A stretch of 64,000 nucleotides of DNA from Eleftheria terrae (GTDB taxonomy: Bacteria; Pseudomonadota; Gammaproteobacteria; Burkholderiales; Burkholderiaceae_C): positions 496,001 to 560,000 of the forward strand of contig NZ_CP106951.1 of assembly GCF_030419005.1 (NCBI RefSeq), given 5' to 3'. The notes beneath the pieces were generated by a model. That model worked only from the letters and a program-made list of their open reading frames with translations, was not told the DNA's origin and made no database searches. Below, piece after piece: positions 43,111 to 52,956 of the stretch; the stretch's first letter is position 1; every line of letters begins with the position of its first letter. Position numbers and translations under genes: made by a program.

Positions 43111-44613
43111 ATGAACGCTCTTCGGATGACTGCCATCACCGTCTCCCTCGCCAGCATGTGGGCGCAGGTGCAGGCCCAGGGACCACAAGCCGCCGATAGG
43201 TCCCTGGACGGCATGCAGCTGGCGCAGGCCGCCGCCGCTCCGGCCTGGAAGGAAGGCGGTACCTACACGGCCGGCCAGCAGGTGAGCTACAACGGCCGCA
43301 CCTATGTCGCGCTGGTGACCCATACCGCCTGGGCAGGCACCAACTGGAATCCGGCCGACACCCCGTCGCTGTGGCAGCCGGCCTCCGGCGCACCGGCGCC
43401 GACCCCCACGCCGACCCCGGCCCCGACGCCCACGCCGACCCCTTCGCCGACGCCCACACCCACGCCGGCACCGACCCCGACCCCCGCTCCCGGTGACCAG
43501 CTGACGCTGCCCGAGGCGGTCAAGGCGACGCAGAACAAGCGCGTCTACGTCGGCTACTACCCGAGCTGGAGCGACGCCTGGTTCGACGCGAGCGGCAAGA
43601 GCGCCAATGAAGTGTTCAAGGCCAGCAAGTTCGCCCGCATCCCGGGCACCTACACCCACGTGATGGCGTCGTTCGGCGATCCCAACTTCTCGTGGGCGGG
43701 CCTGGCGGCCAACAGCTGGTCGGGCACCGGCCTGAACTTCACGGCCACGCCGAAGGACATCAAGGCAGCCATCAATGTGCTGCACCAGCGCAACATCAAG
43801 GTGCTGCTGGCGGTGGGCGGGGCGACCTACCACAACTGGGATGCGCTGGCAGCCGACGGCCAGCGCGGCAGCGGCCCGGTGATCGACGCGCTGGCGCGCT
43901 TCATGGTCGACCTGGGCTTCGACGGCCTGGACGTGGACTACGAGGTGGATGCCAACGTGCAGCGCTACGCCAATGCCATCAAGGCCATGCGCGCCGCGGT
44001 GGACAAGGCCGGCGGCGGCCGCGTGCTGGCGGCGGCCACCTGGTCGACCGGCGCCGACTGCACCGCCGCCACCAGCGCCCATCCGGACTGCGCCGGCAAG
44101 GTGTCCTTCTGGGGCGGCAGTGCCGGCCGCGAGCGCCAGCTGATGATGCAGTACCCGGACGCGGCCAAGAGCCTGGACCTGGTCAACATCATGACCTACG
44201 ACGCCCGCTACGAGAACTACGACGGCGTGACGGCGTACAACGAGTACCGCAAGCTCTGGCCATCGAAGACCATCGTCTCGGTCGGCCTGGAGACGCCGCC
44301 CGAGGGCTGGGCCGGCGGCATCCTGGTGGTCAACAACGGCGATGCGCAGTGCGAGGGTTCGCGCAACCTCAAGAACCAGTACGGTGTGGCCATCAACCAG
44401 CCGTACTCGGTGGAGCGCTACACCAGCGCGGTGCTCGCGAGCCATCCCAACCGCAACCCGCGGGACGGCGCGATGCTGTGGTCCATCCTGAAGAGCGCCA
44501 ACGGCAGCTGCGGCGGCGCCGCAGTGGCGAGCCCGGGCTCCATCGGCCTGAAGCTGCAGTCGCTGTTCGGCCTGTCCAAGGACCCGGCGCTGCAGCAGCC
44601 CGAGTGGCGCTGA
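43111..44613 (+). CDS. Secreted GH18 chitinase with N-terminal CBM5-like domain
   Basis: 500 aa with a Sec signal peptide (about 1-23). A CBM5/12-like chitin-binding module (WKEGGTYTAGQQVSYNGRTY to TPSLWQPAS) and a Pro-Thr linker precede the GH18 barrel. The catalytic motif D-x-x-D-x-D-x-E is DGLDVDYE at residues 271-278, with E278 as the acid; substrate-assisted catalysis is expected. Other barrel marks are KVLLAVGGATYHNWDAL and VNIMTYDARYENYDG. The start has AAGGAAA upstream. Hydrolyses chitin outside the cell, complementing the LPMO. Confidence 0.95.
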   Translation: MNALRMTAITVSLASMWAQVQAQGPQAADRSLDGMQLAQAAAAPAWKEGGTYTAGQQVSYNGRTYVALVTHTAWAGTNWNPADTPSLWQPASGAPAPTPTPTPAPTPTPTPSPTPTPTPAPTPTPAPGDQLTLPEAVKATQNKRVYVGYYPSWSDAWFDASGKSANEVFKASKFARIPGTYTHVMASFGDPNFSWAGLAANSWSGTGLNFTATPKDIKAAINVLHQRNIKVLLAVGGATYHNWDALAADGQRGSGPVIDALARFMVDLGFDGLDVDYEVDANVQRYANAIKAMRAAVDKAGGGRVLAAATWSTGADCTAATSAHPDCAGKVSFWGGSAGRERQLMMQYPDAAKSLDLVNIMTYDARYENYDGVTAYNEYRKLWPSKTIVSVGLETPPEGWAGGILVVNNGDAQCEGSRNLKNQYGVAINQPYSVERYTSAVLASHPNRNPRDGAMLWSILKSANGSCGGAAVASPGSIGLKLQSLFGLSKDPALQQPEWR

Positions 44614-44777
44614 GTTGAACTGGCCCCCTCGGGCTGGTGGGACGGCCCTGGCCTCGTGGCCGGGGTCGTCACCCACCCCAGGGGGTGTCCTCGGCCTTTC
44701 CCTTCTTCTTGCGTGAAGTGCAGGGCGCCGTGGTGCCCTGCAACTTCGCAGTCCCCATGAACGGACCAGGAGTGAGC

Positions 44778-46148
44778 ATGACGTCGACCTTCTTCAGCCA
44801 TCCCCGTCTTACCCTGGCGCTGGTGCTGGCCAGCAGCTGGCTGGCCGCCTGCGGCGGCGGCAGCAGAGGCAGCGGCGCCGAGAGCGGCCAGGCCGCCAGC
44901 CCGCAAGCGCATGCGGCAGAGGCGCGCCAGCGCTATGCCGGCAACGGTCCCACGGCAGCGCCTGCGCCCGCGCCTGAATGGGCCGAGGGCGTGGCTTACG
45001 AGCAAGGAGCGATCGTCAGCTACCAGGGGCAGCTGTACGAGGCGCTGGTGGCCCACACCGCCTGGCCCGGCACCGGCTGGAACCCGGCGGACACGCCGTC
45101 GCTGTGGCGCGCCAGCGGGCAGGGGCCGGCGCCGACCCCGTCACCCACTCCGGCGCCCACTCCGTCGCCGACGCCCGCGCCGACCCCGGCTCCTACCCCG
45201 GCTCCCACCCCCGCTCCCGAAGGCACCCCCGTCTCGCGCAACGGCCAGCTCCGGGTGTGCGGCACGCAGCTGTGCAACAGCGCGAACCAGCCGGTGCAGC
45301 TGCGCGGCATGAGCACCCACGGGCTGCAGTGGTATGGCTGGGGCAAGTGCGTCACGGGTGCGTCGCTCGACGCGCTGGCACGCGACTGGCGGGCCGACGT
45401 GGTACGCATCTCGATGTACGTCCAGGAAGGCGGCTACGAGACCGACCCCGAGGGCTACACCCGCCAGGTGGAGCGCATCATCGACGAGGCGACCCGGCGG
45501 GGCCTCTATGCCATCGTCGACTGGCACATGCTGGACCCGGGCGACCCCAACTACAACCTGGACCGGGCGCGCACCTTCTTCACCCGCATCGCACAGAAAT
45601 ATGGTCGCCAGCCCAACCTGCTGTACGAGATCGCCAATGAGCCGAGCGAGACGCCGTGGAGCCGCATCCGCAGTTATGCGCACAGCCTGATCCCGACCAT
45701 CCGCAACATCGACCCGGAGGCGCCGGTGATCGTCGGCACGCCCGGCTGGTCCTCGCTGGGTGTCTCGGACGGCGGCGGTGCGCAGGAAATCATCGATGCG
45801 CCGGTGCAGGCCGGCAACGTGCTCTACACCTTCCACTTCTACGCCGCATCGCATGGCCAGGAGTACCGCGACGAGCTGACCTACGCGGCGCGTCACCTGC
45901 CGATCTTCGTGACCGAGTTCGGCACCCAGAGCGCCAGCGGCGATGGCGAGAACGACTTCGCCAGCGCGCAGGCCTACCTCGACCTGCTGGCAGAACGCAA
46001 GATCAGCTGGGTCAACTGGAATTACTCGGACGACTTCCGCTCCGGGGCCGTATGGAAAGAGGGCAGCTGCGCAAGCAACAACTGGAGCAGCAGCCAGCTC
46101 AAGCCCGCCGGCCGCTGGGTGCGCGAGCGCATCCGCCAGCCGCATTGA
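44778..46148 (+). CDS. GH5 endoglucanase lipoprotein with CBM5-like domain
   Basis: 456 aa from ATG 44778, with CCAGGAGTG upstream. The signal ends in a lipobox (WLAAC, Cys near residue 20), so it is probably anchored to the outer membrane. A CBM5-like module (WAEGVAYEQGAIVSYQGQLY) and a Pro-Thr/Ala linker follow. The GH5 barrel starts with VQLRGMSTHGLQWYG. Acid/base E288 is in YEIANEPSETPWS, nucleophile E380 in FVTEFGTQSASGDG. The subtype resembles GH5_2 cellulases. 33 bp before the GH16 gene, so probably co-transcribed. Confidence 0.94.
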   Translation: MTSTFFSHPRLTLALVLASSWLAACGGGSRGSGAESGQAASPQAHAAEARQRYAGNGPTAAPAPAPEWAEGVAYEQGAIVSYQGQLYEALVAHTAWPGTGWNPADTPSLWRASGQGPAPTPSPTPAPTPSPTPAPTPAPTPAPTPAPEGTPVSRNGQLRVCGTQLCNSANQPVQLRGMSTHGLQWYGWGKCVTGASLDALARDWRADVVRISMYVQEGGYETDPEGYTRQVERIIDEATRRGLYAIVDWHMLDPGDPNYNLDRARTFFTRIAQKYGRQPNLLYEIANEPSETPWSRIRSYAHSLIPTIRNIDPEAPVIVGTPGWSSLGVSDGGGAQEIIDAPVQAGNVLYTFHFYAASHGQEYRDELTYAARHLPIFVTEFGTQSASGDGENDFASAQAYLDLLAERKISWVNWNYSDDFRSGAVWKEGSCASNNWSSSQLKPAGRWVRERIRQPH

Positions 46149-46181
46149 CGCCGGCACAGAGGCATCGAGGAGAACAGCACC

Positions 46182-47993
46182 ATGAACATCCCCTTCAACC
46201 CGGCTGGCCGGCAGCGCGCCGGCCTCACGCTGGCACTGGTGGCCGGTGCGGCGCTGACCGCCTGTGGCGGCGGCGACAGCGGCAACAACGGCGAGCGGGC
46301 CGCAGCGGCGGACACCGCTGCCCGGGCCGCCGCCCAGGCGGCTGGCACGCTGGCGCCTGGCCGCTATGTACTGGCCAACGCCCGCAGCGGCAAGTGCATG
46401 GACGTGGCGGGCGCCGGCTCCGCCGACGGCGTCAACATCCAGCAGGCCAACTGCAATGGCAGCGCGGCCCAGTCCTTCGACCTGGCCGAAGTGGCGCCCG
46501 GCGAATACAAGCTGCTGAATGCCGGCAGCGGCAAGGCGGTCGACGTGGCCAACGGCTCCACCGCCGACGGTGCCAACATCCAGCAGTGGAGCGACAACGG
46601 CAGCGCTGCCCAGCGCTTTCGCATCGAGCCGCGCGACGCCGGCCAGCAGGTGCTCGTCAATGTCGGCAGTGGCTTGTGCGTCGACGTGGCAGCCGGCTCG
46701 CTGGATGACGGGGCCAACATCCAGCAGGCGCACTGCAACGGCAGCGGCGCTCAGCTGTTTCGCCTGTCGCCGGCCGCCACCGCCGCGCCCGGCGCACCGG
46801 TGCCGGGGCGCTACCGGGTGAAGTCGGTGCATTCGGGGCTGTGCCTGGCGATCGAAGGTGCCAGCACGGCCGACGGCGGGCGCGCCATCCAGGCCGGTTG
46901 CGACGATGGCGCTGCCCAGCGCTTCGAGGTGCGTGACAACGGCGACGGCAGCTGGCGCTTCGTCAACCTGAACAGCGGCCGCTCGCTGGACATCGCCGGG
47001 GTGTCCACCGCCAACGGCGCGTTGCTGCACCAGTGGCAGGCCACCGATGGGGCCAACCAGCGCTTCGTGCTCAGCCCGTCCGGCTCCGGGGCCTGGGCCA
47101 TCCAGGCCCGCCACAGCAACAAATGCCTGGACGTGAAGGACTGGAGCACCGCGTCCGGCGGCCTGATCCAGCAATGGGACTGCGCCGGCACCGCGAACCA
47201 GCAATGGGCGCTGGAGCCCGCCACCGGCACGCCGCCGCCAACGCCCGGCTGGCAACTGGTGTGGCGCGATGAGTTTGACGGCAATGCGCTCGACGGGGCC
47301 AAGTGGGGCTTCGAAGTCAATGGCGGAGGCGGCGGCAACAACGAGCTGCAGTACTACACCGACCGGCCGCAGAACGCCTATGTCGGCAACGGCGTGCTGA
47401 CGCTGCAGGCCCTGAAGGAGCGCTACTGCAGCACCGACGGCTGCCGCGACTACACCTCGGCGCGGCTGCGCACGCTGGGCAAGGGCGATTGGCTGTTCGG
47501 CCGCATGGAAGTGCGGGCCCGGCTGCCGCGCGGCCAGGGCCTGTGGCCGGCGATCTGGATGCTGCCGACCGACTGGGTCTACGGTGGCTGGGCCGCCAGC
47601 GGCGAGATCGACATCATGGAAGCCGTCAATACCGATGCCGCCGGTGGCAACACCATCTACGGCTCCATCCACTATGGCGCGCCCTGGCCGGGCAACCAGC
47701 ACAAGACGGTGGGCTACACCCCACCCGGCAGCGTCTCGGGCGGCTTCCACACCTACGCGGTGGAGTGGGAGCCGCGGCAGATCCGCTGGTATGTGGACGG
47801 CGTGCACTACGCGACCCAGACGGAATGGTGGTCCAGCGGCGGTGCCTACCCGGCGCCGTTCGACCGGCGCTTCCACCTCATCCTCAATGTGGCGGTGGGG
47901 GGCAACTGGCCCGGGGCGCCGAACGGCGCCACCACCTTCCCGCAGAAGATGGAGGTGGACTTCGTGCGGGTCTACCAGAAGGCGGGGAGCTGA
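46182..47993 (+). CDS. GH16 beta-glucanase lipoprotein with two ricin-type lectin domains
   Basis: 603 aa. Lipobox GAALTAC near residue 28. Residues about 58-205 and 210-350 are two RICIN (CBM13) beta-trefoils, seen as repeated S-G-x-C-x-D-V and Q-x-W/A-x-C-N-G units (NARSGKCMDVAGAGSADGVN, VGSGLCVDVAAG, NSGRSLDIAGVS, ARHSNKCLDVKDWS). The GH16 domain follows, with catalytic E475-x-D-I-M-E480 (SGEIDIMEAVNTD), a nucleophile and acid pair for beta-1,3- or mixed-link glucans. GGGNNELQYYTDRPQNAYVG is typical of laminarinases. Second gene of the GH5-GH16 pair. Confidence 0.95.
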   Translation: MNIPFNPAGRQRAGLTLALVAGAALTACGGGDSGNNGERAAAADTAARAAAQAAGTLAPGRYVLANARSGKCMDVAGAGSADGVNIQQANCNGSAAQSFDLAEVAPGEYKLLNAGSGKAVDVANGSTADGANIQQWSDNGSAAQRFRIEPRDAGQQVLVNVGSGLCVDVAAGSLDDGANIQQAHCNGSGAQLFRLSPAATAAPGAPVPGRYRVKSVHSGLCLAIEGASTADGGRAIQAGCDDGAAQRFEVRDNGDGSWRFVNLNSGRSLDIAGVSTANGALLHQWQATDGANQRFVLSPSGSGAWAIQARHSNKCLDVKDWSTASGGLIQQWDCAGTANQQWALEPATGTPPPTPGWQLVWRDEFDGNALDGAKWGFEVNGGGGGNNELQYYTDRPQNAYVGNGVLTLQALKERYCSTDGCRDYTSARLRTLGKGDWLFGRMEVRARLPRGQGLWPAIWMLPTDWVYGGWAASGEIDIMEAVNTDAAGGNTIYGSIHYGAPWPGNQHKTVGYTPPGSVSGGFHTYAVEWEPRQIRWYVDGVHYATQTEWWSSGGAYPAPFDRRFHLILNVAVGGNWPGAPNGATTFPQKMEVDFVRVYQKAGS

Positions 47994-48574
47994 GCGCGCT
48001 AGGGGCGGTGCCGGGGAGGGCTCGGGCCGCCCGCCGCGGGTGACCTTGGCGGTGCGGCGCTCGGTGCGGCGCCGGGTCGCGAGCCGCCCGTGGCCCGCTC
48101 GGCGCATGCTCTCGCCCCGGGGCGCGCCGCCGCCCGGTGCCTTCCTTGGCGCTGCACCATGGCCTGGGCGAGGCGGGAGCGTCTTGCCGCGCGCCCGGCC
48201 GTGCGCCGACCCTGCCGCAGCCCGCGCCTGCTCGCGCCTTGCTCTTGCGGCCGACCTCGCCGGCGTGGCCGGGCGCTCGGCGGCCGCCCCCTGCACCGCC
48301 TACCTCACCCGTCAGCGTGTCGGCCGACCGCTCGACTGCGGAGGGCCGATGCGCGGGTTTCCCTCCCCCTGCCTCGGGGGGCCCCGGTGCCGGGCCGCCC
48401 GGAGGCCTTGCTACACTGCGCCGCCGCCCGGGGTGCCTCGGGCGGGGATGGCCTGGCCACAGGCTGCGCAGCGGAGCGTTGCGTCGCCCCGGCCACGCCG
48501 GCCGGCACGGACGTCAGCTTCCATTCAGCCGGCGCGTGCGCAATGGCGGGCAGGGCCAAGCGAGGAGGGGACAG
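47994..48574. other. 581-bp GC-rich gap before the response regulator
   Basis: Extremely GC-rich; open frames exist on both strands but have Arg/Pro/Ala-rich shadow composition. A weak extended -10-like run (TTGCTACACTG at 48411) is the only promoter-like spot seen. No gene called. Confidence 0.4.
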
Positions 48575-49243
48575 GTGAAGTTGCTGCTGGTGGAAGACAC
48601 CCCCGGCTTGCGGACCACGCTGGTGCGTGGCCTGCGCGAGCTGGGCTTTGTGGTCGAGCATGCGCACGATGGGCCGAGCGGCCTGTGGGCGGCGCGGCAC
48701 ACCAGCCCCGACGTGGTGGTGCTGGACGTGATGCTGCCGGGCTTCGACGGCATCGAGCTGCTGCGCCGGCTGCGCAGCGAAGGCGTGCCGACGCCGGTGC
48801 TGATGTTGTCGGCCCTGTCGGCCGTCGAAGACCGACTCAAGGGTTTCGAGGCCGGCGCCGACGACTACCTGCCCAAGCCCTTCGACCTGCGTGAGCTGGC
48901 CGCCCGGGTGCAGGCGGTGGCGCGCCGCGTGGCGGCTCCGGCACTGCCGCGGCTGCAGCTGCACGACATCGAGATCGACCTGCTGCGGCACGAGGTGCGC
49001 CGCGACGGTGAACTGCTGCCGCTGCGGCGGCGCGAGCGGGTGCTGCTCGAGCTGCTGGCCCTGCACCTGGGCCAGGTGGTGGCCCGCGAAACGATCGAGG
49101 CCAAGCTCTACACCGAGGACACCGAGCTGCGCAGCAACTCGATCGAGGCGGCGGTGTCGCAGCTGCGCCGTGCCATCGACCGCCCGGGCGAACCGTCGCG
49201 CATCGTGACGGTGCGGGGCGAGGGCTACCGGCTGGAGCGATGA
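48575..49243 (+). CDS. OmpR/QseB-type response regulator
   Basis: 222 aa from GTG 48575, preceded by GAGGAGGGG; the frame is open upstream but not protein-like. Receiver domain residues 1-115 with pocket LLLVEDTPGLR, phospho-acceptor D51 in VVVLDVMLPGFDGIELL and KPFDLREL. The C-terminal winged helix (about 125-222) shows RRRERVLLELLALHLGQVVA, SIEAAVSQLRRAID and TVRGEGYRLER. It overlaps the kinase gene by 4 bp (ATGA). Set between GH16 and DUF4832 genes, it may control the polysaccharide-degradation genes; inferred from position only. Confidence 0.94.
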   Translation: MKLLLVEDTPGLRTTLVRGLRELGFVVEHAHDGPSGLWAARHTSPDVVVLDVMLPGFDGIELLRRLRSEGVPTPVLMLSALSAVEDRLKGFEAGADDYLPKPFDLRELAARVQAVARRVAAPALPRLQLHDIEIDLLRHEVRRDGELLPLRRRERVLLELLALHLGQVVARETIEAKLYTEDTELRSNSIEAAVSQLRRAIDRPGEPSRIVTVRGEGYRLER

Positions 49244-50730
49244 CGCCCCGGCCGCAGCCGCCACGGCCCCCGGTGGTGGCGCCATCGATCGCCGCGGCGG
49301 GGGCGAGCGACAGCATCGTCGGTCGCTTGCGCCGCGGCATCGTCGGCGCGCTGCTGCTGTCCTCCCTGCTGACCTTTGGCGTGCTGTTCCTGATTGGCCG
49401 GGCCGAACGGGTGGATGCATTCGAGCGTGCGCTGGCCGACGACCTGCGCACCATTGCCAACATCACCCAGGTGCTGCCGGACGACGACCTTTATGTGAAT
49501 GTCCAGCCTGAGTCATTGACACCCTACCTGGCCGGCGGCACCCGCTTCTTCCAGGTCTGGGATGCCGAGGACGGCGAGTTGCTGGATGAATCGCCGTCGC
49601 TGCAGGCGCTGCGCCACCGCTTCCCGCATCCGGGCCGGCCGTCGGCCTCGCCGCGGCGGCTGGAAGCCCGCCTGCCGGATGGCCGCACGGTCAGCCTGAT
49701 CTGGCAGCACACCTCGGCGCACTGGGGCATGGACCAGGAGATGCTGGACCGCACCGGGCTCAGCATTCGCAGCCGCGAGGTGCACCTGCTGGTGGGGCGC
49801 CTGCGGGAGGAGCTGGACGAGTCCCTGCGCCCGCTGGCGCTGGCCTGTGCCTGCGGCGCCTTGCTGTTGCCGCTGCTGGCGGCCGGCGTGCTGGCGATCG
49901 TGGTGCCGCGGGCCTTGCAGCCGCTGCACGAGCTGCGCCGCGAGGTGGCGCGCCGCGATGCGGACCACCTGGAGCCCTTCGAGGCGGTGGCCACGCGCGA
50001 GGTGCGCCCGGTGGTCGAGCGGCTCAACCACCTGCTGGCGCGCATCGCGGGGGCGCGCCAGCGGGAGCGGCAGTTCCTGGTCGATGCGGCCCATGAATTG
50101 CGCACCCCGCTGGCCGAGCTCTATGCCATGGCCGATGTGGCGCTGCTGCGCCCGGACGACGCCCCGCGCCAGGCCCAGGCGCTGCATGACATGAAAGAGG
50201 TCGCCCGGCGCATGAGCCGCCTGGTCGATGCCCTGTTCCGCCTGGCGCGCCAGGCCCGTCAGGCGCCGCTGCCGCCCGAGCCGGTGCCACTGGGCGAGCT
50301 CGTCTGCGCTGCCATCGACAGCGCTGCCGAAGCCAGCCGCAGCCGCGGCCTGCGCTGGCGCGTGCAGGGCGAGCCGGAGGCCGTCGTTTGCACCGACGCG
50401 GTGCTCCTGCGGGCCTTGCTCGACAACCTGGTGGGCAATGTGGTCGCGCACGGGCGCGCCGGGTCGCAGGCGGTGGTGGCCTGGCAGGCCGGGCCGCGGC
50501 CCGAGATCCTGGTGCGCAACGCCGTCGACGAGCGGCCGCAGGACACCGGCGGCCCTTCGGCCGAGCGCCTGGGCCATGGCCTGACCATGGTGCGGCAGTA
50601 CGCGCGGGCGATGGGCGCCCGACTGCAGGTGCAGCGCAGCGATGGCAGCTTCGAGGCCCGCCTGCGCTTTGGCACGGCAGCGCAGGCCTCGCCTGGCGAG
50701 CCGAGCGGCGACCTTGCTTTACCTCCATAA
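49240..50730 (+). CDS. Membrane sensor histidine kinase (QseC-like)
   Basis: 496 aa. Two membrane helices (about residues 32-54 and 202-226) enclose a ~145-residue periplasmic sensor domain. A HAMP-like link follows. Phospho-acceptor H285 lies in VDAAHELRTPLAELYAM. The ATPase domain shows an N box (LLDNLVGNVVAHG) in which the usual second Asn-Ala-x-Lys/Arg-Tyr part is shortened, and a G box (GHGLTMVRQYARAMG). Cognate kinase of the preceding regulator. The signal is unknown. Confidence 0.92.
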   Translation: MTPRPQPPRPPVVAPSIAAAGASDSIVGRLRRGIVGALLLSSLLTFGVLFLIGRAERVDAFERALADDLRTIANITQVLPDDDLYVNVQPESLTPYLAGGTRFFQVWDAEDGELLDESPSLQALRHRFPHPGRPSASPRRLEARLPDGRTVSLIWQHTSAHWGMDQEMLDRTGLSIRSREVHLLVGRLREELDESLRPLALACACGALLLPLLAAGVLAIVVPRALQPLHELRREVARRDADHLEPFEAVATREVRPVVERLNHLLARIAGARQRERQFLVDAAHELRTPLAELYAMADVALLRPDDAPRQAQALHDMKEVARRMSRLVDALFRLARQARQAPLPPEPVPLGELVCAAIDSAAEASRSRGLRWRVQGEPEAVVCTDAVLLRALLDNLVGNVVAHGRAGSQAVVAWQAGPRPEILVRNAVDERPQDTGGPSAERLGHGLTMVRQYARAMGARLQVQRSDGSFEARLRFGTAAQASPGEPSGDLALPP

Positions 50731-50825
50731 CGCACCGTTACGCCGGGCGGCATGGCACGTCAGCCTGGCATCACCTTCCACTGCCGACACTTGCGGTTCA
50801 TCGGAGACCCTCGAAGAAGACCCAC

Positions 50826-52922
50826 ATGCACCAGCCACGACGCACCCCATCCCATTCCCGCCTGCCCCGGCAGCCCCTGGCCCTCGGCGCACTGACCCTG
50901 GCCGCCGCGGCCGCCCTGTCCGCCTGCGGCGGCGGGGGCGGTGGGCAGGCCAGCGCCAGCGCACAGGACAGCGAGGCCAGCCATGGCAATGTGCGGGCCC
51001 TGGCCCGCAATGCCGCGGCCCTGGCCACCGCCGCACCCGGCCCGGTCTACCGGCTTCAGGAGCAGAAGGACGGCGAATGCGTCGAGGCGGTGGTGGCCGC
51101 AGGCGCTGCGCAGGGCAGCCTGGGCCGGCGCAGCTGCAAGACCGGACCGGCCCAGGGCTTCCACCTGCTGCCGGTGCCCGAGGCCGGCAGCGCGGTGGTG
51201 GCCTTGCAGCATGCGGCCAGCGGCCTGTGCGTGGACATTTCCAAGGGCAGCAAGGCCGCTGGCGCGCCAGCCATCCTGTGGACCTGCCATGGGCTGCCGA
51301 ACCAGCAGTTCAGCAAGCGTGACGCCGGCAATGGCAACCACCAGCTGGTGTCGGTGCACAGCGGCCTGTGCCTGGAGGTGGTGCAGGCCAGCGGCGGCGC
51401 CACCGTGCAGCAGGCCAACTGCGACGGCAGCAAGAAGCGGCTGAGCCAGCTGTTCGAGCTGGCCCAGACGGCCGGTGCCCCAACGCCAACCCCGACCCCG
51501 ACCCCGACCCCGACTCCGACTCCGACTCCGACTCCTGCGCCCACCCCGACGCCCACGCCGGCCCCCACCCCCACTCCCGCGCCCGGCCCGGCGCCCGAGG
51601 TGAAGGTGCAGTTCAGCGCCACCGATGCCGAGATCGCCAACCCCGAGCGCGGCTTCTTCCGCTGGAGCTGGACCGAGCTCGACACGCTCAGCGCCGATGA
51701 CGCGGCCGACGCCTATGCCCACGGCTACCGGCTGATGTACGGCATGGTGCGGCTCGACAACTACCGGGGCGGCCCCTTGCCGGAGGCGCTGCTGGCGCGG
51801 CTGCGTACCGGCTTCGATACTGCGCGGCGTGCGGGCATCAAGCTGGTTCCGCGCTTCGTCTATAACTACCCCGAGAACGAAACCGGCTACAAGAATGCGA
51901 AGGACGCGCCGCTGAACCAGGTGCTGGCCCATATTGCCCAGCTCAAGCCGGTGCTGCGCGAGAACGCCGACGTCATCGCCTTCCTGCAGGCCGGCTTCAT
52001 CGGCGCCTGGGGCGAGTGGCACACCTCGTCGAACAACCTGACCGAGGCCGGCAGCCGAACCCGGGTGCGCGACGCGCTGATGGACGCGCTGCCACCGGAG
52101 CATTTCGTGCAGTTCCGCTACCCGCCGCACCTGATGGCCTGGTCGCCGTCGCTGCCGAGCGAATCGATCGCGCTCAATGGCTCGGCCGCTGCACGCAGCG
52201 GCTTCCACAACGACTGCTTCCTGGCCAGCCCGACCGACGTCGGTACCTACAGCGAGGACGCGGCCGTGCGCAAGCAGCAGCGCGAGCACATGGCCGCATT
52301 GGGCAAGATCGCGCCCTTCGGTGGCGAGACCTGCGACCCGGCCGATGACGATGCCCCCGTCATGCGCAACAGCTGCCAGGACGTGCTGACCGAAGGCCGC
52401 CAGTTCTCGCTGAGCTTCCTGAACGATGACTACTACCGGGAAGGCTTCCACGACAAGTGGAAGCAGCAGGGCTGCTATGACGACGTGCAGCGCCTGATGG
52501 GCTACCGGCTCGAACTGCTGTCGGCCGCCCACGCCGGCACCGTCACCCGCGGCCAGCCACTGCTGGTGCAGTTCAGCGTGCGCAACGTCGGCTGGGCGCG
52601 GCCGTACAAGCCGCGCGGCGTGACGCTGGTGCTGCGCCATCGCACCAGCGGCCAGGTGCTGCCGCTGGCGGCCGAGGGCGTGGACCCGCGCCGCTGGGTC
52701 CCGGGGACCTCCTTCACCCATGAACTGCGCCTGGCCGTGCCGGCGAGCGCACCCGCCGGTGACTACGACCTCTACCTCGGCCTGCCGGACGGCTCGGAGC
52801 GCTTGCGCACCGATGCGCGCTTTGCGATCCGGCCGGCCAATGCCGACCAAGCGGCCACCGGCCAGGGCTGGGATGCCAAGCTCGGTGCCTTCCGCTTCGG
52901 CACGACGCTGCGGGTGCAGTGA
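50826..52922 (+). CDS. DUF4874/DUF4832 lipoprotein with ricin-like domain, putative glycan-active
   Basis: 698 aa. Lipobox ALSAC near residue 33, followed by a Gly-rich anchor. Residues about 75-215 form a ricin-type lectin domain ([39 protein letters not shown]). A Pro-Thr linker of about 38 residues follows. The main domain begins [16 protein letters not shown] and continues [39 protein letters not shown]; these are DUF4874 marks, a TIM-barrel glycosidase-like fold. A DUF4832 beta-sandwich-like end follows ([38 protein letters not shown]). Enzymatic activity is not established for this family. Start ATG 50826, weak GAAGAAGA upstream. Confidence 0.85.
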   Translation: MHQPRRTPSHSRLPRQPLALGALTLAAAAALSACGGGGGGQASASAQDSEASHGNVRALARNAAALATAAPGPVYRLQEQKDGECVEAVVAAGAAQGSLGRRSCKTGPAQGFHLLPVPEAGSAVVALQHAASGLCVDISKGSKAAGAPAILWTCHGLPNQQFSKRDAGNGNHQLVSVHSGLCLEVVQASGGATVQQANCDGSKKRLSQLFELAQTAGAPTPTPTPTPTPTPTPTPTPAPTPTPTPAPTPTPAPGPAPEVKVQFSATDAEIANPERGFFRWSWTELDTLSADDAADAYAHGYRLMYGMVRLDNYRGGPLPEALLARLRTGFDTARRAGIKLVPRFVYNYPENETGYKNAKDAPLNQVLAHIAQLKPVLRENADVIAFLQAGFIGAWGEWHTSSNNLTEAGSRTRVRDALMDALPPEHFVQFRYPPHLMAWSPSLPSESIALNGSAAARSGFHNDCFLASPTDVGTYSEDAAVRKQQREHMAALGKIAPFGGETCDPADDDAPVMRNSCQDVLTEGRQFSLSFLNDDYYREGFHDKWKQQGCYDDVQRLMGYRLELLSAAHAGTVTRGQPLLVQFSVRNVGWARPYKPRGVTLVLRHRTSGQVLPLAAEGVDPRRWVPGTSFTHELRLAVPASAPAGDYDLYLGLPDGSERLRTDARFAIRPANADQAATGQGWDAKLGAFRFGTTLRVQ
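51478..51593 (+). repeat. Hexanucleotide repeats coding a Pro-Thr linker
   Basis: Tandem CCGACC then CCGACT units, then degenerate copies. Slippage would add or remove Pro-Thr pairs in frame. Similar but less regular linkers are at 43387-43497 and 45127-45222 and, Pro-rich, at 38076-38172. Confidence 0.85.
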
Positions 52923-52938
52923 GCCCCGAAAGCCGCTG

Positions 52939-52956
52939 AGCCGGCGGCGGCCGGCT
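52939..52956. terminator. Hairpin between convergent genes
   Basis: AGCCGGC / GCCGGCT with a GGCG loop, exactly between the DUF4832 gene stop (+) and the stop of the cysteine-rich gene (-). No T-tract. Confidence 0.5.

Noticed and set aside
45141..48296. A 1051-codon minus-strand frame opposite the GH5 and GH16 genes.
   Set aside because: Shadow frame; the GH5/GH16 active sites on the plus strand are complete.
47994..48574. Possible extension of the response regulator frame upstream to 48137.
   Set aside because: The added residues are non-protein-like, and GTG 48575 has a strong GAGGAGGGG site and the exact family start.
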